This document shows positions 44,040 to 57,952 of a stretch of 64,000 nucleotides of DNA, piece by piece (the stretch's first letter is position 1; every line of letters starts with the position of its first letter). Source of the stretch: Castor canadensis (taxonomy: Eukaryota > Chordata > Mammalia > Rodentia > Castoridae); assembly GCF_047511655.1 (NCBI RefSeq), contig NC_133397.1, positions 123,655,308 to 123,719,307 of the forward strand. Direction: 5' to 3'. Made by a program: the position numbers and the translations under genes. The notes under the pieces were generated by a model that was not told where the DNA came from, made no database searches, and saw nothing but the letters and a program-made list of their open reading frames with translations.

Positions 44040-44352
44040 TAAAAAAAGCAGTGCTGGGGGTTGAACTCAGCAGGTTGCCAGGCAGGTGCTTGAGCTATCA
44101 CCCTGGCCCCTTTTGCTTTAGTTATTTTTCAGATAGGGTCTCATGTTTTTTGTTTTTTGTTTTTTCTTGGAGCTAACCTGAGACCAACCATGATCTTCCT
44201 GCCTAGCTGGGATGACAGGCACACACCACCATGCTTGGCTTAGAAGTTGAGATGGGGGTCTCACGGACTTCCTGCTCAGGCTGGCCTTGATCCATGATCC
44301 TCCCAATCCCTTCTCCTGGAGATTACAGATATGAGCCATTGCACCCAGCCCT
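44040..44352 (-). repeat. Long composite SINE (ID-like plus two B1-like units)
   Basis: ID-like half, then GCTGGGATGACAGGCACACA (first B1-like end) and a second B1-like unit ending at 44352. About 310 bp, longer than the common 220-bp form. Confidence 0.8.
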
Positions 44353-44964
44353 GCAACACTTCTATTTAACTCTTATCCTCCAGCTGAGTGGACTGGCAGA
44401 ATTAGCAGATGTCACTCTTGAGGGGGCACCTAAGTTCAAGTGATAAAGTCACATGCAGGATTTGGGCTCCTTTCTCCGCCTAGGGAACAAGGATGTCTCT
44501 ACTTGGTTCAAGTTCATCAGTGGGGTCCATTGCTGTTCAGCACCAGCAGGAAACGGCACCGATCTATTTAGGTGGCAACGAAAGCCTCTTAAGCACATGG
44601 TAGTTGGTTGGGAGAAAGATTGAATTTGCAAACACGCACCGGATCATTCCAGCAGCTTTAGAGACAGCTGAGAAGAAAACGTTCAGTGTCAGGTCAAGCT
44701 GCTTTTAGCAGCGTGATTTCTACAGTGACACAGGTATTTTTTGTCTTCCTATGTGGCCATGGAACATTCTGTGCTTTGCCCATTTCTAACTAGACAGACA
44801 TGCCTCTCACAGATCACCAGCATGCAAATTCCTTACTAATTCCTTGCGACCTCATCTCACTGCAACTGTTCTTTACACAACGCTGTTCGTTGGTGACTAG
44901 ATGGTTGTCCCACGGTCAGCTGTTTCACGAAATGGAACACTTACACCTTCACTTTCCAGCTGTC

Positions 44965-45080
44965 ATGCACTGAACCTGGCTTGCTTTAAACCCTGCTCTA
45001 CCCTTGACTGGCTCTGTGGCATCTAAGTCCCTCACCCTGTCTGAGCCTCTTTCCTGATTTATGAAATGCAATGCTGACAC
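44965..45080 (+). repeat. MIR SINE
   Basis: TAAGTCCCTCACCCTGTCTG and AGCCTCTTTCCTGATTTATG. Confidence 0.6.
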
Positions 45081-45385
45081 TTTCTTCTGTATTAAAGTAA
45101 ATGCAAGGGCTTTGTAACTTGTACAAGGCCCTTTAAAAACGAACTGTCCTTATTCTTACGTGTATTTGTGGACTATAATCATTTGGTGTTCGTTAAGAGT
45201 GCTGATGGGTTAATAGCATCCTGAAAATCTAAAATTATGTTGTTGTGAAATGCCAGAAATTGGGCACTGAGCAGACATGTAAGTAGTGATTTCATGGAGA
45301 GAGCAGAGAGACAGGGAAGAATAGCCCAAGTGTGGTAGGGAGAAAGGACAGGAGGACACAATAGACTTCCAAGACCTCTGTGAAA

Positions 45386-45465
45386 AGGGCTGCTGGAGTG
45401 GCTCAAGTGGTAGAGTGTTCCCTAGAAAGCGTGGGACCCTGGGTTCAAACCCCAGCACCGCCAAG
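45386..45465 (+). repeat. ID-like SINE unit
   Basis: GGGCTGCTGGAGTGGCTCAA to CCCCAGCACCGCC. Confidence 0.85.
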
Positions 45466-46989
45466 ACTTTTCATAAGACAGTTTCTCCAGTCCACAGAGG
45501 TTGCTGTGACATCGTTTTATAGACAGTGTAGGGCAGTCAAATGAGGTCGTCCCCGACTTACTTCCTCCTAGTTGTGTTACTTCTTTAGTTTTCACCAAAA
45601 GTGAAGGTAATACCTCTCTCTGAAAGTCATGAAGTTTAAATGGGAAAACATACGTAAATCACTTGGTGTGTAATCTACCTCATTAAACATCTCCTCCTCA
45701 AACTTCTTTGTAATTTTTGGTCAGGCAGGAGCTCTGCCCAGACAGGTCACTAGCAATATAGCTACTAGAAGCTTCTGTGCTTCTGAGGGATTTAGACAAG
45801 CAAGTAAAAGGAAATCTTTGGGGATCACTCACAACATTGTCCAAACCTGCTAAGGGAGACTGAGTGTGTATAGCTGCTTCAGTTATTCCCAGGTGCAGAG
45901 AAACTAGGGGCTCAGTATGGGGAATGACTCTCAAGAGAGGTTCTGAAGGGGCCAAGAAGGTGTCTGTGCAGCAGGAAGGGATTATAGGGATTGACTTCAG
46001 GACTCATTCAAAGATAAGGGTGCTGTGTGGAGGAAAGAAGAAAAAACACATCAGCTTAAGTTGGCCTCTTGGTAAGAAGACCTAGCAAAGGGCTGCTTCA
46101 CAAAGAGTGGAGTTTTCCAAATTGTACAGGTGATTTATTGTTTTTTTTTTCTTTACAGACAAAGTGTTTATTATCTACTGCTTGGAAGCACTTTGAATCT
46201 TTGAGCAAACAACTGAGGGGTTTACAAATGCAAAAATTCAAGTATGTAATCTTTTAAGAACTGTTAGTTTCAAAAACATCTAAGTAAGGATGAGCAGTCA
46301 ATGATTTTAGCTCTTAACTGCACATGTGCACACGGAACTCATGTGACAACAGGAAACCTCTCCCCTGAGTTGTCCATTTTAGGCCAAATGAGATCTGTTC
46401 GTTTTTCTGCTGTGGATGACAGTGAAGCAAGTGTGTTCGCAGAATAGCCACCAGGTCTCTCACATAGTCTTCACAAAGGTAACAAATTAGAACAAAGATC
46501 GAAAGTGCCCTAAATTTCAAAGTTGGTAGTGTTTAAGATATTGTCACGATTATACTGCAAGAAATTCCCTCATTTTCCATGAGGCTAGAATAGGACTTGG
46601 CCTTCCTATGTCTGCTTCTCCCACACTATTTTTTTTTTTTGCAATAATACTAACAATCCTATCTTACATTTGAGGTCTGCAGCTTTTTCGTCTATATCAG
46701 CTCATTTTCAGGTAACACAATTGGAAGACTTGTTACACTAGAAGTCACTTGACCCCACACTGACTGTGCATGAGAGGAAGGAAAGGACACGGAGAAATAA
46801 GGGAACCCTTGTGACCAAATAAACATGGTGGCAGAAGTGGAGGATCTCCAGACATAATGTCTTCCCTTCCAAGCTGTCATGGTTGTCACTAAGGACGGTG
46901 TGTGGGAGGGTGGTGTAAATTCAGCTGTAGACCTGTCACCTGTCTTAAGATGAGAGTGGGGGTTGGGAAGGACTGATTTTGTGCAGCTG
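45466..46989. other. PALMD intron 3, nothing recognised
   Basis: Unique sequence up to the MIR that precedes exon 3. Confidence 0.6.
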
Positions 46990-47135
46990 CCACGTGCCAC
47001 GTGCCAGGTAGGTGCTAGAAGTTTAGCACAAAATCTGCTCAGCAACCCTAAAAGGTAGGTGTGTCAGGAAATAGGGGCAGAGAGGTAGAGTAACTCACCA
47101 GTGTGCAGTTCAGGGATAAATCTAGCATTGGTGTG
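46990..47135 (-). repeat. MIR fragment near PALMD exon 3
   Basis: GCAACCCTAAAAGGTAGGTG and GAGTAACTCACCAGTGTGCA. It lies about 150 bp from the donor of the exon at 47287. Confidence 0.55.
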
Positions 47136-47286
47136 CTCAGGTGAATCATCTGTAATTTTACAGTGTTTTCTGAGCCTTTTTTTAGACATCCAAATGGAAG
47201 ATGTGATTGTGCCCCTGAAAGTAACAATGACTCTTCTACACGTACCATGAGACAAAGCCAAAGTAAAGTAGCTGGTGGGGTAGTAC

Positions 47287-47411
47287 CTGAGGATGCTTTG
47301 TTCTAGAACTTGGATCTGGTGCTGGTCTTGCTGATTCTGCTTCTTCATCTCCTCCTGTTCTTTTCCACTGCCGACGCCATCGAGGAGCCATTTCTCCCTC
47401 AAGGCCTTTTT
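47287..47411 (-). CDS. PALMD: PALMD coding exon 3 (coiled coil)
   Basis: This 125-nt exon follows CTGACATCAG and ends CTCAG before GTACTA, read on the - strand. It encodes KKALREKWLLDGVGSGKEQE, EMKKQNQQDQHQ and IQVLEQSIL, plus two bases of Arg. REKWLLDG is the block shared by paralemmins. An old MIR sits about 150 bp downstream in transcript sense. Confidence 0.95.
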
Positions 47412-48631
47412 CTGATGTCAGGAAATACAAATGTACGTTCTTACAGTAGTCAACAATTTCCAGTGTCTCTTGCTACTTTCAAATCTTATGAGTCACAATA
47501 GTGGGCATAGTAAAGAGGAATTATTTTCTTCCACTGGCCTGCCTAAATAAATCTGGTATTTTCCTTCTTTGCAACCTCTTCTTGACCCCCTTCCAAAGAC
47601 AACTTTTGTGAATTTAAATTCTCTTTATCTTCTCAGTCTAGTTCAGGACCCTTCGTCTGTATGAAGACTCCTGTCCCCTACCACCTTGGCAGCCCCATCC
47701 TTGCCTTCAGGGAACTGTCTTCAAAATCATGCTATACTTTAAGTTTACACAGTCAAGGTGTGATGTCTTTACTGCTTTCTCATTGGTTGATGAGCGTTTA
47801 TCTTATGTCTGTAAAAAAGTTAAGAACTTGTTGAAACCATTTTGATGTAAGCCCAGTGACAGCATCGAGTGACCACTTACTCCAAAACTTGCATAGGACT
47901 AATTGGAACAGTGAACACCAAAGAAGTTTGCCCTAGTGTCCTACACTGATTCAGTGCTAATCTTAGGCTGTGTGGTGGACTTTCATTGCTTCTCCTACCC
48001 AGCACCACTTCATCATAGGAGCCTCACCAGTTCTAGACATCGCTAAGACCAGCATCTTACCTGATCCAATGAGAGATGCACTAAGTTCATTGATCTAAGT
48101 ATTGGTGAATGGAATGTTTTGTCAACTTTAACAACCCATAAGGCTTATTCTTTTGTAATATGAAAAAAAAGCCACTTGAATTTTCATGACAGAATTAAAC
48201 TCTTGGACCTGAGTCTAAGAAGACTTTAAAAAATGAAATAGGCCTATAATTTTGGAGGGGTTTTTGCTATTCGCTAGTCCATCTCAGTAGAAAGGGCATG
48301 ATACATGTTGTTTTATTTTAGGGGATTTGAGTTTGTCACCTTCTTCTTGAAGAAAAGGGCTGTCATATGTATTTAATATACCTCCATAACTGATTGCCTC
48401 AGTTACTCACTGGGGATTCACCGTGCCTCTGATGATGAGGTGAATGGAGACTCTTCCATATTTCCTGAGACTTTTTCTCTTATATTACAATGAAAATAAG
48501 AACAAGGAAGAAGAATTATTTAAAAAATGGTAGGACTAATACCATGGGGATAGAAATAGCTCAGAATAAAAAATTAATTAAGCTTGGTTGGCCAGATAAT
48601 AACCAAAGGATGTTATTTTAACTAAGGTAAA
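47412..48631. other. PALMD intron 2, nothing recognised
   Basis: Unique sequence between exon 3 and the SINE/5S cluster. Confidence 0.6.
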
Positions 48632-48830
48632 TTTTTTTTTTTAATTTTGGTGCTAGGGCTTGAACTCAGAGTCTTCACCTTGAGCCACTCCACCAGCCCT
48701 ATTTTTGTGAAGGGTTTTTTGACATAGGGTCTCACAGAACTCTGCCCAGGCTGGCTTTGAGCCATGATCCTCCTGATCTCTGCCTCCCGAGTAGCTAGGA
48801 TTACAGGCGTGAGCCACTGGTGCCCAGCTA
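48632..48830 (-). repeat. B1-dID composite SINE
   Basis: T tail, GGGCTTGAACTCAGAGTCTT to GGATTACAGGCGTGAGCCAC. 5S copy 3 follows at once. Confidence 0.88.
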
Positions 48831-48845
48831 AGGCAGTGTTTTTCA
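48831..48845. repeat. Target-site duplication of 5S copy 3 (left)
   Basis: AGGCAGTGTTTTTCA, repeated at 48885-48899. Confidence 0.93.
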
Positions 48846-48884
48846 GACGAGATCGGGCGCGTTCAGGGTGGTATGGCCGTAGAC
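48846..48884 (-). mobile_element. 5S rRNA 5'-fragment retrocopy (copy 3)
   Basis: On the - strand this is exactly 5S nucleotides 1-39. It is flanked by perfect 15-bp duplications AGGCAGTGTTTTTCA (48831-48845 and 48885-48899). No tail. It lies just beyond an antisense B1-dID inside PALMD intron 2. Confidence 0.93.
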
Positions 48885-48899
48885 AGGCAGTGTTTTTCA
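48885..48899. repeat. Target-site duplication of 5S copy 3 (right)
   Basis: Exact copy of 48831-48845. Confidence 0.93.
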
Positions 48900-48915
48900 A
48901 ATCATTTTTTAAGGC

Positions 48916-49000
48916 TTTTTTTTTTTTTTTTGACAATGCGAGGGCTTGAATTCAGGGCTTTGGAGTCTCTGGGCAGGTGCTCTTGAATCATGCTTTTAGG
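48916..49000 (-). repeat. ID-like SINE fragment with T tail
   Basis: T run, GAGGGCTTGAATTCAGGGCT to GGGCAGGTGCTCTTG. Confidence 0.72.
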
Positions 49001-49009
49001 CTTCAAACC

Positions 49010-49395
49010 ATTTCTTTTTATTATTATTTTTAATTTTTTAAAATTTTCATATTATTGTTGTACTGGGTATAGAGTGACATTTATAAAACTGCTTACATAT
49101 ATCTTAATTAAATTCACCCCCCATCATTCTCCTTTATCCTCCCACCCTCTTCCCAGAATACTTTCAACAGGTCTCATTTTTCCATTTTCATACACGAGCA
49201 CGTAATATTTCCACTACATTCACCCTTTCCTTATTTTCTACCCCCCCCCCCGGTACCAACCCCTAGACAGGACCTGATTTATGTTCCTGTCCTCCATTTT
49301 TGAGGAAAAAAAGATATTTTTGTTGGGTTAAGATATCTGTACAGAGAGTTTCATTATGACATTTCCATGTATATATGTAGTGGATCCTGAATTGG
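49010..49395 (-). repeat. L1 3'-end fragment, antisense
   Basis: Reads TTGTTGTACTGGGTATAGAG, the C-rich CATCATTCTCCTTTATCCTC, AACAGGTCTCATTTTTCCAT and ATATATGTAGTGGATCCTGA. It resembles reversed L1 3'UTR sequence of an older subfamily than the 15118 element. Confidence 0.55.
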
Positions 49396-49427
49396 TTCAA
49401 ATCATTTCTTAAAAAAGAAAACCAACA

Positions 49428-49665
49428 GCCAGGCACCAATGTGGCAGTGGCTCACACCTGTAATCCTAGCTACTTGGGAGGCTGAGATTGGGAGGGTCTT
49501 GGTTTAAGGGCAGCCCAGACAAATCATGAGATCCTATCTTTAAAATAACCAGAGCAAAATGGACTGGAGGTGTGGCTCCAGTGGTAGAGTGCCTGCTTTG
49601 CAAACTCAAAGCCCTGAGTTCAAACACCAGTCCCATCAAAAAGAAAAAAAGAAAAGAAAGAAAGA
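49428..49665 (+). repeat. B1-dID composite SINE
   Basis: GTGGCTCACACCTGTAATCC to GAGTTCAAACACCAGTCCCA with an A/AAAG tail. Confidence 0.9.
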
Positions 49666-50537
49666 AAACTAAAATTAAGCTAATTACAAATAAACATACT
49701 ATTGAGAACAGACACAATCTAGACTGCGCTAGTTGAAGCAGTGGGCAAGGGTGGGGATTAGTGGCTGGAAGCTTATGGATGTACAGAACGTGGTTTGCAA
49801 AGCACTAGCTGAAGTGAGGAAGAACCTCGCTGAGATTGTCACATTGGTGTTGACCCTTTCAGAATTCTAGACAACTCCATGTGGCCAACACACACCAGAA
49901 GAGACATTTATTTATGTTATTTCCCCCAGAGTTAACTTAGCCCTTTATTATTGACTAGTCAGCTGTTTGCAAAAATGTTTTCTATAAGCCCAGTAAATAT
50001 TAACAATATAGGTCAAGATTTGGTTGCTGAGGTCAAAGATATCTAGAAAAATCTGATTGTATCATCATTCTAAGCATTTACCTTGACTTTAATTTATTTT
50101 TCTTGAGGACATTTAAAGACAGCTAAGGTATAATAAAGAAGGCAGATGACACCTACAAAGTAAATTACACCCCGTACAAATCAGCCTGTTGCATGCTTAC
50201 CTCTCCAAGAAACAGTCAGATGGGAATGTTTTTAGTTGCAGCGGGCAGAGAATGAACTTGTGACATGATTAGGTTAGCTTCAGGCTACATTCTAGGTTCT
50301 TAGTCCAGTTAGTAATAAAAATCATTTTAATTTAGTCTTCTAAAACTTTGCCCACACTTCACAAATTGTTATTTTCCCCAGTGGGAGGTCTTTGAATTTA
50401 AGTGTAAAACAATTTGGATATGCAATCCAAATAGTCTGGTACAATCACATTGTGGTCATCAAAACAGAGTTAATTTGCCTTTAGGTCGCAAATCTGAATA
50501 TAATTTCATAGCAATGAAATGAGAAGTAAAAGCCATA
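49666..50537. other. PALMD intron 2, nothing recognised
   Basis: Unique AT-rich sequence. Confidence 0.6.
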
Positions 50538-50632
50538 TGGGGTTGGGAATGTAGCTCGGTGGTAGAGCACATGCCTAGCATGCATGAAGCCCATGCTGGG
50601 TTTGATCCTGACACTACGAAGAGGGAAAAAAA
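50538..50632 (+). repeat. ID element
   Basis: GGGGTTGGGAATGTAGCTCG, GGTAGAGCACATGCCTAGCA and an A-rich tail. tRNA-like A and B boxes are present, but no mature tRNA fold is claimed. Confidence 0.85.
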
Positions 50633-50902
50633 AGCATCAAAAGCCAAACAAACTCAGTGAAAATTGAAGTGACATGCAGGCAACAAAAAAATCTTTTGGC
50701 TGTTTTTTATAGGAAGGTTTTTAGAAGCATTTCAGCTTCTACTCCCCAATTACAGTAGACTTTTAGAATAGAGTTTTCATGCAATGAATTGAATGGATTT
50801 GCAAAACGAAAATTTTCTAGATTTGAGTGTATTTTGTATTTCCTGGTGGCATGAATGATTGTGGCAATATTACTAGATGAGAAGACCCACAGTGGTAGCC
50901 AG

Positions 50903-51118
50903 GCTGCAGTGGTCATGCCTGTAATCCTGGCTAATTGGGAGGCAGAGATCGGGAAGATCATAGTTCAAGGCCAGACTGGGCAAATAATAGTTTGCAAGAC
51001 ATCATCTTGAAAATAATCAGAGCAAAATAGACCGGAGGTGTGGCTCAAATGGTAGAGCACCTACTCTGCAAGTGCAAAGCCCTGAGTTCAATCTCCAGTC
51101 CCCCCCCCAAAAAAAAAT
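50903..51118 (+). repeat. B1-dID composite SINE
   Basis: AGTGGTCATGCCTGTAATCC to GAGTTCAATCTCCAGTCCCC and an A tail. Confidence 0.88.
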
Positions 51119-52611
<1,493 letters not shown>

Positions 52612-53742
52612 TACATTCTGGTTTTAGAGTTAGAAGTGATCTATCTTGTTCTAGATTTGACTGACTTCATTTGAATCATATTGAAGTAACTTGGCAAACT
52701 TTGTTTTCATGTCATTGATTTTCTGGGAGTATACACTGCATTTCTTGAGTGTGTCTGCTACTCATGTAAATTCATTGTGACATTTTGTAAGGACAGCAAG
52801 TTAACTATAATTTGCAAATATCCCTCAAACAACGGAAATGTCATCTTCTATAGGAGCAAAGAGGCCAACAGAATCCAGACAGCTGAGGCTAACTGGAATC
52901 TTAAATGAGGTTTCCTTCCAGAGGGGGTTATTTGTTCCATCAGAAAAATGGATTTAGCTGAATTTGGAAAGTGTAATTGAAGTTTGGAATCCCGTGGTGG
53001 GGAAGGGGGGCATTGTTTCATTGAGGGGATTATTGTAATCTATTGATAGCAGCCCTGCCAGATAAGTACAGCTTCCTGCCTTGGGCCTGTTCACAAGGAG
53101 CTCCTGTTTGTCATTTGCTTGTATCCTGTGACTAAGCTACGTAATAAAATGTTGAAACTCAATGTACTTTAATTACAAAACAACCACACCCTGAAAAAGA
53201 TGTAAAGTCTGATTTTAAAAATGGAGATTTATTTATGACTATGATCTCATGTTCTGACCAAACAAAAATCAAACAGAAATCCGAACCACTCTCAAACAAC
53301 ATTGGATTCATTGCATCAAGCTTTGAAACACAGCATCTTTGACCAGGCTAGACACTGTCTGTTCTGCACCGCCTAGGGAATGGCTGACCTTTCAGTGATT
53401 TCAAAAGGAACTTCCTAGCTTGATCCTCTCCCTAGGGATGTTAGGCAAGACTGTGCAAAGGCCAAATTTTCAAGGCTGAATTCTCAAGGTTACCCAAGAA
53501 AATTAGGAAATTCAGAAGTAAAGAATAGAAGTAATAATGCCATGTTTTCAATTTTCTACATGCTTGCCAGAGGCAGTAATCTCAAATGCAAATATTACTA
53601 GTTGTTGGCTTCTTCTAGATTAGAATATTAGTAGACCTGTTATGGGAATTTTCTTTTTCCTAAAGCTTTTTTATGATTGAAATTTGAATATTAGGATATT
53701 TGAATAAAAAAATCATTGAATTAAATTGAAGTCATAAGTTAC
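52612..53742. other. PALMD intron 2, repeat-free block before exon 2
   Basis: 1.1 kb without repeats, between the GT/GA microsatellite and the exon at 53743. The segment around 52930-53180 has homeobox-like TAATTG and TAATTA cores. Confidence 0.45.
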
Positions 53743-53823
53743 CTTTAAATGCTGGTGTTTTAGTTTTTCCTCTTCTATTTTCAGGCGCTTTTGTGAGATT
53801 TCTTCCTGTATTTTTCTTTTATC
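53743..53823 (-). CDS. PALMD: PALMD coding exon 2 (coiled coil start)
   Basis: This 81-nt, phase-0 exon lies between TTTATTTCAG and GTAACT, read on the - strand. It encodes DKRKIQEEISQKRLKIEEEK and then LKHQHLK. The heptad-like charged pattern is the start of the paralemmin coiled coil. It is nearly identical to the human palmdelphin block. Confidence 0.95.
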
Positions 53824-54442
53824 CTGAAATAAAGAAAGTTCCAGCATAATTAATTTAAAAAATTTGTTTAAGTAGATTTTCTTGGGTTGTTATTATCTGA
53901 ATGGTCAGGCAGCAATATGCTCTTGACTTGGTATGAAACCATTCTGGAAGCTTCTATTTCAAAGCAAAGGAGAGAAAAGGGAGACAAAGGGTTTGGCTTA
54001 TGGGAAATAGTTTGAAAAGACACAATCATGTCTTTCTTTTCCTGCTCCCCTCTTCCGTCTTCTCCATTCATCTACCAAGGTGGGCATACTGAGTGATGCA
54101 ATGGTAAAGGTGAATTTGAAAGAAGGAGTTGGAAACAGGCATCAGGAAACCCTGGGAGAGGGGAGGTCATTCCTGGCACTGGCTAAATGAGCTGCTGGGT
54201 GAAAATCAGGACAGCCTGTGGATCAGCAGAGAACTGGGAGGTTAGAAAGTGAGACTGTTACCTCTTTAGGAGTCCTGTGGACCACAGAGATAAAAGGGTT
54301 CAGATAATGTTTCTAAATACTAGCTGAGGCTAAAAAAATTCATGGTGATGTTGCAGAATAACGCCCTGAAGTTTATTGCCCAAAAAATTCATGGAGAGAT
54401 ACAATAATAATTTTCACTAATTTTACTTACGTTATCTCAGAA
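53824..54442. other. PALMD intron 1, nothing recognised
   Basis: Unique sequence next to exon 2. The first coding exon is not present here. Confidence 0.6.
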
Positions 54443-54474
54443 ATACACACACAGACACACACACACACACACAC
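54443..54474. repeat. (CA)n microsatellite
   Basis: ACAC repeats with one GA interruption, in PALMD intron 1. Confidence 0.85.
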
Positions 54475-54559
54475 TGGGAAGCTTAATCAAAATACACAGA
54501 GGCTCTACTTAGATGTAGAAAATACAGCATCTAAACTAAATAAACAATTTGGCCTTGAT

Positions 54560-54735
54560 TTCTGTCTTCTTTACTTAGTAGTTCTGTGACCTTAGTAGTT
54601 TGTTGAACCTTGGTGACTTTGTCTGTAATATAGGGAAACTAAGAGGACTTACCTTATAAGATGTGAGCGCCAAGTTCCTGGAATAGTACTTGTTACTCAA
54701 TGTTCTAGAAGTATTTGCTTAATAAAATTGAGTGA
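54560..54735 (+). repeat. MIR SINE
   Basis: AACCTTGGTGACTTTGTCTG, GGACTTACCTTATAAGATGT and AGTACTTGTTACTCAATG. Confidence 0.6.
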
Positions 54736-55389
54736 ATAAGCCCACAACTTGTTACTTATACAGAAAGCACTGCATTCTTTCTGATTATTCTTCTATTGAA
54801 ATATCTTAGACATTCCCTGTTTGAAACTGACACACATAATGAATCAGGCAAAAAAGTTTCTGCTTTTTCATTTTTTTAAAAAATCAGAGGGTGACATTAT
54901 CTTCCAGCTTATTCACAAAAGTTAGTTTTAAATCTACTTTCGAAATTGAAAACTCCCAAAGAAGAAAATTTTGTTGTCAACAAAGACATCTAAAAGAATT
55001 TGAAGCTAACTCGGAAGGTAATTTAGAAGGAAGAGTTCCAAAAATATTTGGCAACATTACTGAAGTAAGTGCACGGCTTCCGGAGTGATTCCTTTGAACA
55101 TTACAAACTCTTTTTTGATGTGTAAGTTCAGGTACATTTGTTGAAGAAAAACAGTACGTGGTTTCCCAACGTTACGTTGTGTTTCTCTTTGTGTAGAGGA
55201 AGAATACATGACTTCGTTAGCATCACTTTCTTAATTTTAGTAGGAGTTCTTTTGGAAAAAAATAGCAGGGCAACAAGTGTGGATCTTTAGAAGCACTTCT
55301 TGTTTTGGATGAAATCTAGTCATTGGTCATGAAAACTCTAAAAACCTTTTTGAGTCAACTCTTCACTGTTATTGAGCAAATATTAGTAA

Positions 55390-55615
55390 TAATTTAAATA
55401 CTAGTTATTGTGCCAAACATTTTGGTAAGCTCTTTATAGGCATTATTTCACTTAATAGTTATAATAACAGAGACACTATAATGATTTTTATTTTTACAAA
55501 AGAGTAAGTTTAAGTTTAGGGGAGATTAACTCATCTGATTTCTCATAGTTGGTAAGAGATAGAGTCAGGATTTGAACCCAGGCCTGGAGTTCAGCCCAGG
55601 ATAAGCAATGGGATT
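55390..55615 (-). repeat. MIR SINE
   Basis: TTATTGTGCCAAACATTTTG to GATTTGAACCCAGGCCTGGA: antisense MIR. Confidence 0.7.
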
Positions 55616-56091
55616 GACTATTAGGATGGAGCACATTTTTAGCTCCCTAGCTCTGGTACTGTGACTATCCACCCTTCTCCATGTGTAGCCCACAGAGGAA
55701 GGCTCAGGATGTGTGGTGGACAGTGGCTACTGAGCCAGTGGTACCTCCCCACCCTGGCTGGTTGCCAGTTTGGATTGGTTTCATTTTGGAATTGGTGATC
55801 AGGTAGTGGACATTGTGGGCAGAGGCAGGGTCTCCACACTGTTTTGGCAACACTAGGCTTAGGCAAGGGTTGCTTTGTCACTTAGAAGTTAATGTGATCT
55901 CATCAGTCTAGGTAGGTGGGAAGGGAATTTTATAATGTCATAGACTTGATCCTATTTTAATGTAGGAGTACTTTTTCCTCATAAGATATGTATCAGCAGT
56001 AAGCTATTATCTCTTTGCCAAGTTCAATAGGAATATATAAGCATTACTGAAATAAATAACAAAAATAATATTTTAGTTTCAATATGGCAGA

Positions 56092-56186
56092 AGAGGGCTG
56101 GGGTATGACTCAAGTGGTAGAGTGCCTATCTAGCAAGTGCAAAGCCCTGAGTTCAAACCCAGTACCACCCTCCCCCCAAAAAAATC
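56092..56186 (+). repeat. ID-like SINE unit
   Basis: GGGCTGGGGTATGACTCAAG to CAAACCCAGTACCACC and an A tail. Confidence 0.85.
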
Positions 56187-56237
56187 AAATGAAATTTCAA
56201 AATCAATATGGCAAAATAAATTCTAAGTGAACCTTAA

Positions 56238-56455
56238 GATTTTTTTTTTTGGTGGTAGTAATGGAGTTTGAACTCAGGGCCTCATGCTTGCTAGGCAGGT
56301 GTTCTACCACTTGAGCCACTCTCTGTTTTGTGTTGGGTATTTTTGAGATAGAGTGTCATGAACTATTTGTCCAGGCTGGCTTTGAACCACCATCCTCCTG
56401 ATTTCTGCCTCCTGAGTAGCTAGGATTATAGGCGTAAGCCACCAGTGCTGGGCGA
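56238..56455 (-). repeat. B1-dID composite SINE
   Basis: T tail, GGAGTTTGAACTCAGGGCCT to GGATTATAGGCGTAAGCCAC. Confidence 0.9.
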
Positions 56456-57921
56456 ACCTTAAGTTTCATATCCAGTGTATTGCTAGTGTACCAGAAGTTA
56501 CACAAGCCAGCTAATTCCTTCCCAAATCAGCATGAAACAAATAGATGGGAAATTCTACCTCCTTTTCAAAATTTCCCCAGGCTGGAGCAGCTCTGTAGAT
56601 AGCTGCTGTTGCCAGGCACATCGGACATTTATCAGTGTAACACTTCTGAGGACCTTATATTGTGTGCTTCTTCAGTGTTCAGTTACCTAGACTTTTCATT
56701 CAATGAACAGTCACCTAGGCTTTTCACTGTTTGACTGCCCATTTAGCAGTTCACGTCCATAAATCCTTCTGTAAAAGGCTACCTCTTATTTTGCAAATTA
56801 TTCATTACGTGCAACTGTAAGGTCATTATGACCCAAAGATGTTACCACTTGCTGATAGTAAGCACAGTGCTTAAGAATGCATTCTGGAGATGTAATTGCT
56901 TTACCCTTAGCTCGCATTTCACTCTGGTTAACTCTGTCAAGATGGCAGGATTTATCCTGAGTTATCTAGTTATTAATTTATCCAGAATTTAGGTGCTTCT
57001 GCACAAATCTTATGTTGAAAGTGACACCAGGAATTCTGCAGTGTTTAAAACTTGTTCAGAAATTGATATTTTCCCTAAGAAGCTTGCCTTCTCATAAAAA
57101 AGGAACGTCATTTGTGCAAGGAGCAGTCATCTGAAGAGTGTCACATGTCATTACTAAGGCAAAAGAAAGGTCACACGAGGTTAAGGGGAGGCCAGGAGAG
57201 GTTGCCTGTAGCTGACAAGGTTAGCTTAGAAGGGCATCTGATGGGTGTGTTGGGTGGTTGCTGGGGGATGGGGAGAAAGGGCACCCAAGTCAAGGACTCC
57301 TTTTGAGCAAAAGCCTAAACTGGCATTATTTGGAACAACACATCTGGAATCTAAATTGCCATATCGGGAATAGAGGAAAGAAACTAAGACTGACAGGATG
57401 AGGACAGATTCTCAATAGACAACATTGAACAAGGCGTTTGGAATTTACATATTGAGATGGGGAGCAATGAAAAGAATGATAGTTAAAGCCACATTTTAAG
57501 AGTTTAACATAGCCTCACTGTACACTAGGTTATCAACTTGGTGGGGAGGTGACCTAGAAAGGGTCAACCAGTGAGGCTATTGCAACAGCACAAAATTTGA
57601 CCAAATGTGCAGAGTGCATGGATGACATGGATGGCTGAGAGAGCAAGTAGTGAAAATCATCAGGATTTGACACCTGATGACGCATGGATGAGAGAAAAGT
57701 GGAATACCAGGTAGCTGAGGGGAGAGTAGAGTCTGATAAGAATGGGGAATTCAGGAGAAGGAAGAGAGTCTGGATCCACACCAGGTTTGAGGTGCCCATT
57801 GGAAGACGTGGTGGAGTTTTCTGGTAGATGGTTGGGATGCTGGATGGAGAGGTAAGGAGTCAGAGCTAGAGATAAAGATGGGGAAGTTTTGGAAGGCATG
57901 GATGAGAGCGTGATGGAGGTG

Positions 57922-57952
<31 letters not shown>

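Noticed and set aside
50538..50632. tRNA gene
   Set aside because: A- and B-box-like motifs are present but it is an ID SINE with an A-rich tail; the same holds at 8287, 59128 and 60128.
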